Both the position numbers and the translations under genes were made by a program. The notes under the pieces were generated by a model that saw only the letters and a list, made by a program, of their open reading frames with translations, made no database searches and had not been told where the DNA came from. Positions 1 through 8,542 of a stretch of DNA of 64,000 nucleotides are shown piece after piece; positions within the stretch are counted from its first letter, which is position 1; every line of letters starts with the position of its first letter. The stretch comes from Bacteroidota bacterium (GTDB lineage Bacteria > Bacteroidota > Bacteroidia > B-17B0 > Aurantibacillaceae), in NCBI GenBank assembly GCA_017303905.1, contig JAFLBH010000001.1, positions 721,809 through 785,808 of the forward strand, written 5' to 3'.

Positions 1-523
1 GATTGTTTTTTACTTCTTCTTGTAATTCAGTCACGCTCTTTTTAACGGTTTCACCTGAGCTGATCAAAGTAAATTCAAGTGTATTCGATGCTTCATCGAA
101 TTTAATTTTCTTATTAGGATTTACATCGTAAACAACATCAGCCAAATTGTAAGGAACTTTATTGCCATTGTTAGGAGTTTGTCCTGTGTATTCTTCTACG
201 ATGATTTCAGGCCCTGCAAATTTATAATCATGAATCGCTACCGAGCTGAATTCGCTGTTCGCACCCACAAACATTTTTGTAAAAAAGTTAGTGCTTTTAG
301 CCGCCTCATTTTTTTTGAGCAATAACAATTGAATGCTAAAGCCCGGTTCTTTAATATGAAGTTCAGGTTTTTGATCGTTTGCGAAAGGAGTTGAATCGGG
401 AGTAATTGTATAACCTAAAATAGAAACAATACTGGCGATGCAAATTAAAACCAATCCTGTCATTGCTAAACCATTTCGGCGAAACCGTTTCCAGGTTTGT
501 TTGGAAAGGGATTCAGCTTCCAT
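1..523 (-). CDS. Peptide ABC transporter permease, OppC/DppC type (partial, 3' end outside window)
   Basis: Only the N-terminal part is present. It reads a basic lead-in (residues LSKQTWKRFRRNG), one hydrophobic membrane helix with the motif GYTITPDSTPFAND just after it, and then a periplasmic stretch. This opening resembles Bacteroidota OppC-like permeases, which import di/oligopeptides as part of a five-part ABC transporter; the diagnostic permease loop lies beyond the window edge. The ATG at 521-523 was taken as the start. The frame stays open upstream to a GTG at 551-553, directly after the stop of the preceding gene, and that GTG has a GGAAG-like sequence before it, so a 10-residue longer form is possible. 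It follows the GT2 gene closely and probably shares its transcript. The family call rests on memory of the N-terminal pattern and is moderate. Confidence 0.6.
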   Translation of the reverse strand, partial: MEAESLSKQTWKRFRRNGLAMTGLVLICIASIVSILGYTITPDSTPFANDQKPELHIKEPGFSIQLLLLKKNEAAKSTNFFTKMFVGANSEFSSVAIHDYKFAGPEIIVEEYTGQTPNNGNKVPYNLADVVYDVNPNKKIKFDEASNTLEFTLISSGETVKKSVTELQEEVKNN

Positions 524-554
524 GTCGGCTATACTTTTCTTTTTAAAAAGCACT

Positions 555-1673
555 TTACTTCCAGTTGGGTTTAATTAGTAAACTTAAAATTGCTGTTATT
601 GAAACAAATACACTGTAAATGAGCCCGGCCGGTAAAAACCACCACCATTTCAGGTCTTGTTTAAAATAACGTGAGGCTAAAAATAATAACAAATAGTCAA
701 TTAAAAACCTACCCAAAATAAAAATTATACCAAAGGCTGAAATATGCTGTCTAAATAAAAGCACAAATAGGCTAAAAACGGTAAAAACATGGATAAAAAG
801 CACCAAAATGCCCAAAAAAGCATTGAAAATGGTAGAATTTTGCCCAATTTTTGAAGCCCATCTGATTTTCTGAAATGCCAGATTTCGCAGATTTTTTTCA
901 GGATAGGTTATAACTGTGGCATCATTCTGTTTTAAATAGACAATTGTTTCGGGTTTTACTTTTTTTACCTCCTCCAAAAACAGAACATCATCGCCGGAGG
1001 CAATATTTAGGTGATTGCTGTAACCATTTGTTGAGCGGAAAACACTTTTAGTAAAAGCCAGGTTAGCACCACTGCACAAAAATGCCTTTTTGTAGGCTGC
1101 GTAACCGCCCGTTAAAATAGATAAAGCAAGGCTTTCGAAATATTGAATTTGTGAAAGCAGTCCGTTTTTGTTTTCATAACGCACCGGGGCAATAATAAAT
1201 TCTTTTTTACTCACTTCATGAAAATCAACGATTGTTTTGAGCCATCGGTTACTTGTTGTATATGTATCCGCATCGCGTGTAATGATTAAACTCCCATCAG
1301 CACTTTCTATGGCTTTAGTTAAACTTTTCTTTTTGCCTTCTTGAGTTTGATTGGAAATAATTAAATGACTAATTCCGGATTGACTTAAAATACGTTCGGT
1401 AATTTCTAATGTTTTATCGTTGGATGCATCATTCACTACAATAATTTGCAGCAAACTAAAATCAAATTCCTGCGACAAGATAGAGCTTAAACAAGCTTCT
1501 ATGTTTGCTTCTTCATTACGGGCAGGAATTACAACAGTAACGCGCGTAAAATTTTTATGTTCTAACCTTGATGTAAAAAAATGACTGCGCCAAAATCCAA
1601 TAGCTGCATAAAGTAAAGCGCCTGCATATAACCACAGTGCCACAATTGCTATTAATTTTAAAAGCAGCATCAT
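555..1673 (-). CDS. Membrane glycosyltransferase, family 2 (processive-type)
   Basis: A 372-residue inner-membrane GT2 enzyme. One N-terminal helix (residues 5-27) leads into a GT-A fold that starts at VVIPARNEE (about 47-55). It carries VVNDASND (about 79-86), the DAD metal/nucleotide motif at 134-136, GDD at 227-229 as the likely catalytic acid region, and QKIRW at 268-272, the Q-x-x-R-W signature of processive GT2 enzymes. Several membrane helices fill the C-terminus from about 285. Such enzymes transfer sugars from nucleotide donors onto lipid or polysaccharide acceptors; the sugar cannot be read from sequence. The ATG start overlaps the TGA of the upstream flippase-like gene by four bases, so the two are likely translated together. 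Confidence 0.85.
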   Translation of the reverse strand: MMLLLKLIAIVALWLYAGALLYAAIGFWRSHFFTSRLEHKNFTRVTVVIPARNEEANIEACLSSILSQEFDFSLLQIIVVNDASNDKTLEITERILSQSGISHLIISNQTQEGKKKSLTKAIESADGSLIITRDADTYTTSNRWLKTIVDFHEVSKKEFIIAPVRYENKNGLLSQIQYFESLALSILTGGYAAYKKAFLCSGANLAFTKSVFRSTNGYSNHLNIASGDDVLFLEEVKKVKPETIVYLKQNDATVITYPEKNLRNLAFQKIRWASKIGQNSTIFNAFLGILVLFIHVFTVFSLFVLLFRQHISAFGIIFILGRFLIDYLLLFLASRYFKQDLKWWWFLPAGLIYSVFVSITAILSLLIKPNWK

Positions 1674-2644
1674 TTTTTAAATAATGAAATTTCAAATTTT
1701 TCTTTTACAATAATTACATAACCAATTATACTTGGCACTACGATATTCAATATCCATAATATCACAGCCGTTAATACAATGGCAATCTCAGAAATATCGC
1801 TTCCTGAAAAAATCATCAACGCAATGGCCGAACGTATGGCTGCTTCCACAACACTTATCATAGGTAAAACGGTAGTAAGAAGAAAGTATATGCAAATGCC
1901 TGCAATCATTTCGGCAGTAAGAGAATCGGTATAAAACAATTTAATAACCAATACAAACTGAAAGGTGAAAACGAAATACCGAAGCACAGATAAAACCAAA
2001 AGCTTGGAGATTATTTTTGAGTTGAATTTGTAGGGCAAGGCATGTTGACCATAACTCCGCTCAAATTTTTTTACAATCCATTTTTGAATGGATTGAAATT
2101 TCAGAATAAAAAAAGTGAATATGCTTAGTAAAAGCATGCATAAAATGCCAATCCAAAGTGCGGCAGAATTTTCTTCTGATATTTTTTCCTGATAAAAAAC
2201 AAAAATGGAAATGAGTCCGAATAATATGGTAACGGCTAATTGAAACATACCATTAGCGAAATGCAGCAGTGTAATGGTTGGACGGTTATTAGGTTTAAAG
2301 AATAATATTTTTGCTAAAAATTCGGTGGCCCTTCCCGGCGCTAAATTACCAACGCATAAACCGGTGTAAACCGACTTAGAGGCGGTGATAAACGAAACTT
2401 CCTCAATGGGTGCTGTTATGAGTTGCCATTTATAGCTTTCTATACCCCAATTGATGGGAATGAAAATGATGCAGGCCAACAAAAGCATGTATGAGTTTAG
2501 ATTGGAGAAAGCTGAGGTGACGGCTTGTGTTTTCTCAGGAGTGAATTCGCCTTGTAAGCGATAATAAATAAAATAGAAGCTGGCTAGGCCAATAGCTATT
2601 TTAATAAGCCAGCTCATAATATTTTTTGTTGAAGCCAAATACAA
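1670..2644 (-). CDS. Flippase-like integral membrane protein, YbhN/AglD family (lysylphosphatidylglycerol synthase TM region)
   Basis: A 324-residue protein that is nearly all membrane helices, with short charged loops. The layout matches the YbhN/AglD/MprF transmembrane family, including the segment GNLAPGRATEFLAK (about residues 99-112), which resembles the conserved glycine/proline/arginine loop of that family. It has no soluble synthetase domain, so it is not a full MprF. Members are thought to move lipids or lipid-linked sugars across the membrane. Overlap with the next gene, a GT2 glycosyltransferase, suggests that they act on the same lipid or glycolipid. The gene is divergent from ruvC, with only 36 bases between the two starts. 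Confidence 0.75.
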   Translation of the reverse strand: MYLASTKNIMSWLIKIAIGLASFYFIYYRLQGEFTPEKTQAVTSAFSNLNSYMLLLACIIFIPINWGIESYKWQLITAPIEEVSFITASKSVYTGLCVGNLAPGRATEFLAKILFFKPNNRPTITLLHFANGMFQLAVTILFGLISIFVFYQEKISEENSAALWIGILCMLLLSIFTFFILKFQSIQKWIVKKFERSYGQHALPYKFNSKIISKLLVLSVLRYFVFTFQFVLVIKLFYTDSLTAEMIAGICIYFLLTTVLPMISVVEAAIRSAIALMIFSGSDISEIAIVLTAVILWILNIVVPSIIGYVIIVKEKFEISLFKK

Positions 2645-2680
2645 CAGATAATTCCTCTAAATTTACGTTATAATTAGCAA

Positions 2681-3235
2681 ATGGCAACCGACCGGATTAT
2701 ATTGGGAATTGACCCCGGAACTATTATCATGGGATACGGTTTGGTGCATATCAAAAACAATAAGCCTGAATTACTAGCTACAGGTGTAATTAAATTGGAT
2801 AAACTGGAAGATCATGCGCTGCGTTTGCAAAAAATATTTGAACGCACCATTGCAATTATCGAAGAATATAAGCCCGACGAATTAGCTATTGAAGCACCAT
2901 TTTTCGGGAAGAATGTACAGAGTATGTTGAAGTTGGGAAGAGCGCAAGGTGTTGCGATTGCGGCGGCCTTGAGTAAAAAAATCCCGATTACGGAATATTC
3001 ACCAAAGAAGATTAAAATGAGCATTACCGGAAACGGAAATGCAAGTAAAGAGCAAGTAGCGGCGATGTTGCAACAGCTTTTGAAATTCAAAAACACCCCA
3101 CAACATTTAGATGCTACCGATGCTTTAGGTGCAGCCATGTGCCACTATTATCAGAACAGCAAATTGACGGGCGCGGCTAAATCCTATACCGGCTGGAAAG
3201 CGTTTTTAGCGGATAATCCGAAACGTAAAGCCTAA
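2681..3235 (+). CDS. ruvC: Holliday junction resolvase RuvC
   Basis: A 184-residue RNase H-fold endonuclease that cuts four-way DNA junctions with RuvAB. The four acidic metal ligands are all visible: D11 in GIDPGT, E71 in AIEAPFFGKN, and D144 and D147 in HLDATDALG. The length fits the family (about 160-190). The gene stands alone here; ruvA and ruvB are not in the window. The start is the only sensible ATG and gives the normal short N-terminus before the first catalytic aspartate. Confidence 0.97.
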   Translation: MATDRIILGIDPGTIIMGYGLVHIKNNKPELLATGVIKLDKLEDHALRLQKIFERTIAIIEEYKPDELAIEAPFFGKNVQSMLKLGRAQGVAIAAALSKKIPITEYSPKKIKMSITGNGNASKEQVAAMLQQLLKFKNTPQHLDATDALGAAMCHYYQNSKLTGAAKSYTGWKAFLADNPKRKA

Positions 3236-3325
3236 TCCGCATGCAAAAACCGACCACTTATAAAGTGAAACTGACATTTGGCAGGTTTCGCAACAATAAA
3301 GGTTAAAATTTCGTAAATTTATTTA

Positions 3326-4642
3326 GTGAGAAAATGGGTTCTTATATTCACATTATTATTTGCAAGTAAGCTTATACTTGCGCAAACATTCACGGTGGGC
3401 AGTACTTGTTGCAATTATCATTTGGTGAATAAGACTTACACGCTAAATCCTTGGTGTAATTGTTGTCCCGGAACCAGTTTTTCATATTCCTTAGATATTG
3501 ATGGGGACTTGCAAAAGGATTTGGAAATTGGGGCGTATCAAGGTATTCCGTGTTTTAGTGGCGGCACAAATTCATCCAATGTTTACGCTAAATCATTTAG
3601 TGGCGCAGAAATTGTTTATACAACCCTTCCAACGGGATGTCCAATGACCTCCATCGTACAGAAACTAAATTATGGTAGTCCGATTAATGCAGCATTAAAT
3701 TGGAGCGCAACACCAACTTCCACAACAGTTTTCTCTCCGGGGCCTTATTTGTACTTTTATTCTTATACCCCTCAAGCTTCTTGGACATGCGGGCAAACAA
3801 CAGTGAATCATTACTTAGGTTTCAGAAAAATATTACCTAGCAACGATACTATTTATGGATGGGTGAATGTAGATTCAAACGCCCCAATTAAAATTGTCGA
3901 TTATGCATATACATGTGGTAGTTATACAGGAACGCCTGTGCCCTCAACAATAACAACTTCTTCTTCGGTTCTTCAAAAGTGTGATAGTGTTTTATTGAGT
4001 GCAACGCCTTCCGGAGGAATTTTCTACGGTCAGGGTGTGAGTGGAAATTATTTTTCTACAAAAAGTCTCGTGGCCGGAATTTATACGGTAAATTATGCCA
4101 TTCCGAATTTGACCGGCTGCGCTACTTTACCAAGTTCTGTGGTGTTTACTGTAAATTCTGCCGCAGCAATTACTAACACGCAAACTTCAATATGTGTTGG
4201 AGAAAGTTTTACTTTAACTGCAAGTCCAATTGGTGGTACCTTTAGCGGAGTGGGTGTGACAGGTAATGTTTTTAGTCCGGCCACAACAGGAACCTTTAGT
4301 GTAAAGTATGATTATACTATCAATGCAACTTGTAGTCAAACAACTATTGTAACATTTACAGTTGATGCTTGTGTAGGAATCAGCGAGTCAGAAAAACTAA
4401 ATTCAAGCATATCAGTTTACCCAAACCCGGCTGCGAGTAAGTTATTTGTAGAAATGAAAAATGAATTAAGTTCAGAGATTGAGCTGAATTTACGTAATAT
4501 AGATGGCAGAAAAATCAAATCACTACGACTTACCAATAAAAAACAGGAAATTGATTTAAGTGAAATAAGTAGTGGAATTTATTTTGTGGAGATAGGAAGT
4601 GAGAAATCGATAATCAGAAAAAAACTGATCATCTCAAGATAA
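3326..4642 (+). CDS. Secreted protein with T9SS type A sorting domain
   Basis: A 438-residue exported protein of unknown function. The GTG start gives a clean signal peptide (about residues 1-19, ending LILAQ). The first 200 residues are rich in paired cysteines and aromatic residues and match no family I know. Two related units follow, marked by GGIFYGQGVSGNYFS and GGTFSGVGVTGNVFS, a short repeat common in Bacteroidota surface proteins. The last 80 residues, from SVYPNPAASKLFVEM to GIYFVEIGSEKSIIRKKL, form a type A T9SS C-terminal domain, so the protein should cross the outer membrane through T9SS and be released or attached to the surface. It ends one base before the paaD stop codon on the opposite strand. 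Confidence 0.85.
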   Translation: MRKWVLIFTLLFASKLILAQTFTVGSTCCNYHLVNKTYTLNPWCNCCPGTSFSYSLDIDGDLQKDLEIGAYQGIPCFSGGTNSSNVYAKSFSGAEIVYTTLPTGCPMTSIVQKLNYGSPINAALNWSATPTSTTVFSPGPYLYFYSYTPQASWTCGQTTVNHYLGFRKILPSNDTIYGWVNVDSNAPIKIVDYAYTCGSYTGTPVPSTITTSSSVLQKCDSVLLSATPSGGIFYGQGVSGNYFSTKSLVAGIYTVNYAIPNLTGCATLPSSVVFTVNSAAAITNTQTSICVGESFTLTASPIGGTFSGVGVTGNVFSPATTGTFSVKYDYTINATCSQTTIVTFTVDACVGISESEKLNSSISVYPNPAASKLFVEMKNELSSEIELNLRNIDGRKIKSLRLTNKKQEIDLSEISSGIYFVEIGSEKSIIRKKLIISR

Positions 4643-4643
4643 A

Positions 4644-5129
4644 TCAAATACACTTAAAGTAATCAAAAGGCTCTAAACAGTCATTGCATTGATAGAGTGA
4701 TTTACAAGCCGTACTTCCAAACTGAGAAACCAAACGCGTGTTGTCTGATTTACATCTCGGACATTTTACAATTTTACTTTTTCCGGTTAACCAACTTTTA
4801 TCCTCTGTTGTTTTTTCGGGAGGCGCAATGCCATAAACACGCAATTTTTCTTTTGCCTCTTCAGGTATCCAATCGGTCGTCCATGCCGGCGAATACACCA
4901 AGGTGATTTTAATTTCTTTAAAACCATTTGCAGTTAACACTTCCCTGATATCATCCTCCATGCGTTTCATAGCCGGACAACCACTATACGTTGGTGTGAT
5001 TTTTACTTCAACTGTTTCGCCGTTTAAAATCACATCGCGTATCACCCCTAATTCCGCAATGGTAATAACCGGAATTTCCGGATCCGGAATTTCCGAAAGC
5101 AATTTTAATATGTCGTCTTTGGATGCCAT
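4644..5129 (-). CDS. paaD: Phenylacetyl-CoA epoxidase subunit PaaD
   Basis: A 161-residue protein. Residues 1-100 form a MIP18/DUF59 domain (SEIPDPEIPVITIAELGVI near the start, then TYSGCPAMKRMEDDIREVL), and the C-terminal 40 residues hold a zinc-finger-like cluster, CPRC ... CNDC ... C. This two-part layout is typical of PaaD (also called PaaJ), thought to assist Fe-S or di-iron cofactor assembly of the PaaABCE epoxidase that opens aerobic phenylacetate breakdown. It follows the phosphatase gene by two bases, so it is probably translated from the same mRNA although three or four unrelated ORFs separate it from paaC. No PaaE reductase is in the window. Confidence 0.9.
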   Translation of the reverse strand: MASKDDILKLLSEIPDPEIPVITIAELGVIRDVILNGETVEVKITPTYSGCPAMKRMEDDIREVLTANGFKEIKITLVYSPAWTTDWIPEEAKEKLRVYGIAPPEKTTEDKSWLTGKSKIVKCPRCKSDNTRLVSQFGSTACKSLYQCNDCLEPFDYFKCI

Positions 5130-5131
5130 GT

Positions 5132-7183
5132 TTACACTTCAATGCCAATAACAGTTACATCATCTATTTGTTCGTTGTCGCCTTTCCATGTGTCGAATCG
5201 CTCTGTCAACGTTTCTTGTAAAACAGACAAACGATTTTCTTTGTTGCTATTAAGAATTTCCTCAAAGGCTTTATACATGAATTTTTTTCCTTTCGGTCCG
5301 CCAAATTGATCAGGATATCCGTCGGTGGTTACAAATATACGGTCCCCTTTTTTAGTGTTAATGATTTGCGCTTGATAATCTAAAAGTTCTTTATGGTGAA
5401 GTCCCACCGGAAATTTGTCGCCTTTGATTTCTTTTAATCCTTCTGAGCTTTGATGGTAAACTGAATTGTTTGCACCACTGAACATAATACTTTGGTTATT
5501 ACCATCAAAACGCAAAATAATCATGTCCATACCATCGCGTTTGTCTTTTCCCGCATCCTTATTCAAACTGCTTATTACTTTTTCACGAAGTAAATTTAGA
5601 ATCTTATCGGTTTCAAATATTTCGCGTTCGTTTACTATTTCATTTAAAAAGGAAATCCCCATCATACTCATAAACGCTCCCGGTACACCATGACCGGTAC
5701 AATCGGCAACCGCAACGAAATGATAATTTTTTACCACACTATGCCAATAAAAATCACCGCTAACAATATCCTTTGGTTTAAAAATCACAAAAGCATCGCT
5801 GAGTGTTTGTTTTAATTCCTTCTCATCCGGAATTAAAGCTTCCTGTATGGTTTTCGCGTAATTAATACTGTCAATGATTTCTTTGTTCTTAAAATCTACC
5901 AGTTGTTTTTGCTCTGCAATAATGTTTTTCTGAGAATTCGATTCTTTAAATCGTTTATAAAGAATGATAGAGAATGCAGTAATGGTGAGTGTGATGGCAA
6001 TAACAGAAAACAAAATAATATTTCGTTTTGCAGATTCTGCTTTCGAACGTTCTTCTGCATTTTTATTTTCTAATTGAAGCAGTTTAATTTCTTTTTCCTT
6101 TTGATCAGTTTCGTAGCGTGTTTGTAATTCAGTGAGCGAAGCTAAATTGGTAGATTGATTAACGGAATCTTTTAAATTAATATAGCGATATGCGTAATCA
6201 AACGCTTTTTCAAAATTGCTGAGGTAATAGTAAATGATGTACTGACTACTATAATTATCTATTTGCAGTGCAATGTCGTTTTGTTGTTTGCAAAGTTCTT
6301 CACCTTCTTTGGCGGCTTCCAATGCTTTCTTGTAATCTTTTTTCTTTAAGTAACAAGAGGCTAGATTGTTTTTCAAAATAGTGAGGGCATAACTGTCGCC
6401 TAATTCAGTTCTGATTTTAATGGCTTCCAAAGTTGTTTCGATGGCTTTGTCGTATTGTTTAAGTCCGTTATAATTCTCCGCCAAGTTAACAAGACTAACG
6501 CCAATACCTCTTTTGTGCTTTATTAAAGTAAAATATTTGAGCGATTGTTTATTATAAACCATCGCCGTATCAAATTTTTTAATCAAGCTAAATTCACCTG
6601 CCAAACGTGCAGAAATATTGGCAAAATTGAAAGTATCTTTTTCCTGTTGACTTAATCTTAGTCCTTCTTTGTAATAGCTTATTGCTTTTTCATGTAGGTC
6701 CATATTGCTATGTATATAACCTAAGTCGTGAGCAATTTTAATTTTATACTTAATGTTCTTTTTTGATTCGGCGAAGCGTTGTGCTTGTAAGCATAATTCG
6801 AGGGCTTTGTTGTATTGTAATGCTGAACTTAATGCACGCGAAGAAAGCAAGTATGTATTAATGATTAAAGCAGTGTCTTTCGTGATTCGCGCGTATTTAA
6901 TAGCGTCGGTTGTATAATAGCTGGAAGAATCGTTAAGGCCTTTTAATAAGTAATAGCGTACTAACTGTAAGTTAGATTTGGCATAGCCATAAATGTATTT
7001 TTTTTCTCTTGAAGCTTTGGCGCTTTGTTTAATTATAATAAGAGCCGAATCAGTATTTTGTTCAAGGAGCTTGTCCGCGAGACGTAAATTTTTATTAATA
7101 GCAACAGTGTCTTTCAGCTGCGGAAATAGAGAGTAAGAAAGGAGCAGAAGAAATAATAGACTTATAAATTTAATGCTGCGCAT
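5132..7183 (-). CDS. TPR-repeat membrane protein with SpoIIE/PP2C serine phosphatase domain
   Basis: A 683-residue signalling protein. It has a signal peptide, then a series of TPR helices (about residues 25-340, with repeats such as YDKAIETTLEAIKIR and YKKALEAAKEGEEL), a coiled-coil-like stretch, one membrane helix (near 395-415), a second linker (FKNKEIIDSINYAKTIQEAL) and a C-terminal SpoIIE-type PP2C domain. The phosphatase motifs are visible: SGDFYW, ADCTGHGVPGAFMSMMG and FVTTDGYPDQFGG, carrying the metal-binding aspartates. In Bacteroidota such proteins are thought to sense something through the TPR part and dephosphorylate an anti-sigma antagonist or a similar partner. No partner kinase, STAS or sigma gene is nearby. 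It sits inside the paa cluster, directly before paaD. Confidence 0.88.
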   Translation of the reverse strand: MRSIKFISLLFLLLLSYSLFPQLKDTVAINKNLRLADKLLEQNTDSALIIIKQSAKASREKKYIYGYAKSNLQLVRYYLLKGLNDSSSYYTTDAIKYARITKDTALIINTYLLSSRALSSALQYNKALELCLQAQRFAESKKNIKYKIKIAHDLGYIHSNMDLHEKAISYYKEGLRLSQQEKDTFNFANISARLAGEFSLIKKFDTAMVYNKQSLKYFTLIKHKRGIGVSLVNLAENYNGLKQYDKAIETTLEAIKIRTELGDSYALTILKNNLASCYLKKKDYKKALEAAKEGEELCKQQNDIALQIDNYSSQYIIYYYLSNFEKAFDYAYRYINLKDSVNQSTNLASLTELQTRYETDQKEKEIKLLQLENKNAEERSKAESAKRNIILFSVIAITLTITAFSIILYKRFKESNSQKNIIAEQKQLVDFKNKEIIDSINYAKTIQEALIPDEKELKQTLSDAFVIFKPKDIVSGDFYWHSVVKNYHFVAVADCTGHGVPGAFMSMMGISFLNEIVNEREIFETDKILNLLREKVISSLNKDAGKDKRDGMDMIILRFDGNNQSIMFSGANNSVYHQSSEGLKEIKGDKFPVGLHHKELLDYQAQIINTKKGDRIFVTTDGYPDQFGGPKGKKFMYKAFEEILNSNKENRLSVLQETLTERFDTWKGDNEQIDDVTVIGIEV

Positions 7184-7189
7184 ACTATA

Positions 7190-7297
7190 CTAAAGTATAA
7201 AAATAGCGCCAAGAATCATAATAAGAATAATAACAAGGTATTGCCAGAAATCTACAAAGTAAGGATAGAGTTTATTCCAAGAATCTTTTAAGCTCAT
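7190..7297 (-). CDS. Small single-helix membrane protein (35 aa), copy 1 of a duplicated micro-ORF
   Basis: A 35-codon ORF too short for ordinary gene calling. The N-terminus reads MSLKDSWNKLYPYFVDFW; after QY the rest is one strongly hydrophobic helix rich in isoleucine and leucine, ending AIFIL. It lies exactly between the end of micro-ORF copy 2 (its ATG overlaps that TGA as ATGA) and the phosphatase start (7183), which is what a translated operon member would show. The N-terminal 18 residues are shared with copy 2 except S2 to N, and the DNA changes over 56 bases fall mostly at silent positions, which suggests selection on the protein. I know no family for it; a small membrane partner of the neighbouring phosphatase is only a guess. 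Confidence 0.6.
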   Translation of the reverse strand: MSLKDSWNKLYPYFVDFWQYLVIILIMILGAIFIL

Positions 7298-7425
7298 AAA
7301 ATATTTCTTTGTTTAAAGTCTGGCAATTCATCCGCACAAGCCGGCTCAACACCCACTGGGTATTGCCCATGCCAGAAATCTACAAAGTAAGGATACAATT
7401 TATTCCAGGAGTCTTTTAAGTTCAT
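7242..7425. repeat. Direct repeat pair (56 bp each, five mismatches) inside the paa cluster
   Basis: Positions 7242-7297 and 7370-7425 align without gaps over 56 bases with five differences. The homology continues a few bases further (GGTATTGCC) if a six-base insert in the second copy is allowed. Each copy encodes the N-terminus of one micro-ORF on the minus strand. The 72 bases between them show no similarity to the membrane-helix part of copy 1. Confidence 0.85.
7294..7425 (-). CDS. Micro-ORF copy 2 (43 aa), diverged duplicate lacking the membrane helix
   Basis: This 43-codon ORF starts with an ATG that overlaps the TGA of the upstream secreted protein (ATGA at 7422-7425) and ends in a TGA that overlaps the ATG of copy 1. 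Residues 1-18 (MNLKDSWNKLYPYFVDFW) match copy 1 at 17 of 18 positions. A two-residue insert (HG) follows, then QY, after which the hydrophobic helix is replaced by a polar tail, PVGVEPACADELPDFKQ. It may be a functional soluble variant, or a decayed duplicate kept only because it links translation of its neighbours. The exact overlaps at both ends argue that it is translated. Confidence 0.45.
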   Translation of the reverse strand: MNLKDSWNKLYPYFVDFWHGQYPVGVEPACADELPDFKQRNIL

Positions 7426-7763
7426 TTTTCATCCTTTATTACCGTAAACACATATTTTTTATTTGTAATGTTTTTACAGTCAGATTCTATTTCTCGTACA
7501 ATCACCTTTTGTAGTCTACTGATGTCTTTAGGTAATGCTAGAAAATGTCCGTTAAGTTTGAATTCATTTACATTTCCATTTACCACCATCCCATACATGC
7601 AATTTTTGATCTTGCAATTTTTGTCGACGTTTTGAACTAAATCAGAAAACACTTTTGCGTCTCTTAACTGTTTACGTGTTACGTTTATGTTTATTTCTTC
7701 CGATTGAGCATTTCCAATTAAAAAGCACAAAGAAAGAATTGTTAAACAAAAAAATCTTTTCAT
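7422..7763 (-). CDS. Secreted or periplasmic hypothetical protein
   Basis: A 113-residue protein of unknown function. A signal peptide is clear (MKRFFCLTILSLCFLIGNAQS). The mature part has three or four cysteines (CKIKNC ... ESDCKN) and a run of alternating charged and hydrophobic residues; no domain is recognised. An in-frame ATG 12 bases upstream would start inside the end of paaC, so the ATG at 7763, five bases after the paaC stop and directly before the signal peptide, is preferred. Its stop overlaps the start of micro-ORF copy 2, so it belongs to the same transcript as the paa genes. Confidence 0.65.
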   Translation of the reverse strand: MKRFFCLTILSLCFLIGNAQSEEININVTRKQLRDAKVFSDLVQNVDKNCKIKNCMYGMVVNGNVNEFKLNGHFLALPKDISRLQKVIVREIESDCKNITNKKYVFTVIKDEK

Positions 7764-7768
7764 AACAA

Positions 7769-8518
7769 TTACCATTTTGCATTCGGATACATTCTTGGAA
7801 CTGTTTGCATTTCCGACAATAAATACCCTAAATGTTCGGTATGCATGCCTTTTCTTCCACCGCTTTGCATAAATGATGATTCCGGTTTTTTAAGTGTGGC
7901 TTTGGTTAATAAGTCGGTAATTTGTTTTTCCCACTTTTCTTTTAATAAAGATGTATTAACGACGATGCCTTCTTTTACTAATTTGTTTTCTACGTCATCC
8001 ATTTCAAACAGTTCTCCGGTAAAACGCCATAATTCGTTAACCGCTTCTTGTGCGCGGTTATGACTTTCTTCGGTACCATCACCGAAACGTAATACCCATG
8101 AAGAGCTGTGACGAACGTGATACGTCACTTCTTTAATTGCTTTTTGAGCAATGCCCGCTATTGTTTCATCTTTGCTTTTAGCCAGTTCGGTATACAGTAA
8201 CAAATTAAAATGATCAACAAAAGCCTGACGAACAATTGTCTTGGCATAGTCACCGTTAGGTTGTTCTACTAACAAAACATTGGTGTATTCTCTTTCATGT
8301 CTGAAATAAGCTAAATCATCAGCGCTTCTACCTTTGCCTTCTACTTGAGCAGCATATTCCAATAGCGATGTTGCGGTGCCAAAAGTATCGAGTGCCACAT
8401 TGGTTAATGCTAAATCTTCTTCTAAAAACGGCCCGTGTCCGGTCCACTCACTTAATCGTTGCGCCAGTACCAAAGAATTATCCGCAAGGCGAAGTGTATA
8501 TACAAATAGATTATTCAT
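7769..8518 (-). CDS. paaC: Phenylacetyl-CoA epoxidase structural subunit PaaC
   Basis: A 249-residue helical ferritin-like protein, the usual size for PaaC. It has the family opening (LRLADNSLVLAQRLSEWTGH), the EYAAQVEGKGRSADDLAYFR region and the VTYHVRHSSSWVLRFGDGT segment. PaaC pairs with PaaA in the epoxidase; it lacks the full set of iron ligands and acts as a scaffold. It follows paaB by 24 bases. The next reading frames downstream are not paa genes, unlike the common paaABCDE order. Confidence 0.95.
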   Translation of the reverse strand: MNNLFVYTLRLADNSLVLAQRLSEWTGHGPFLEEDLALTNVALDTFGTATSLLEYAAQVEGKGRSADDLAYFRHEREYTNVLLVEQPNGDYAKTIVRQAFVDHFNLLLYTELAKSKDETIAGIAQKAIKEVTYHVRHSSSWVLRFGDGTEESHNRAQEAVNELWRFTGELFEMDDVENKLVKEGIVVNTSLLKEKWEKQITDLLTKATLKKPESSFMQSGGRKGMHTEHLGYLLSEMQTVPRMYPNAKW

Positions 8519-8542
8519 TCTTACAATTAAATTTAATTCAAA

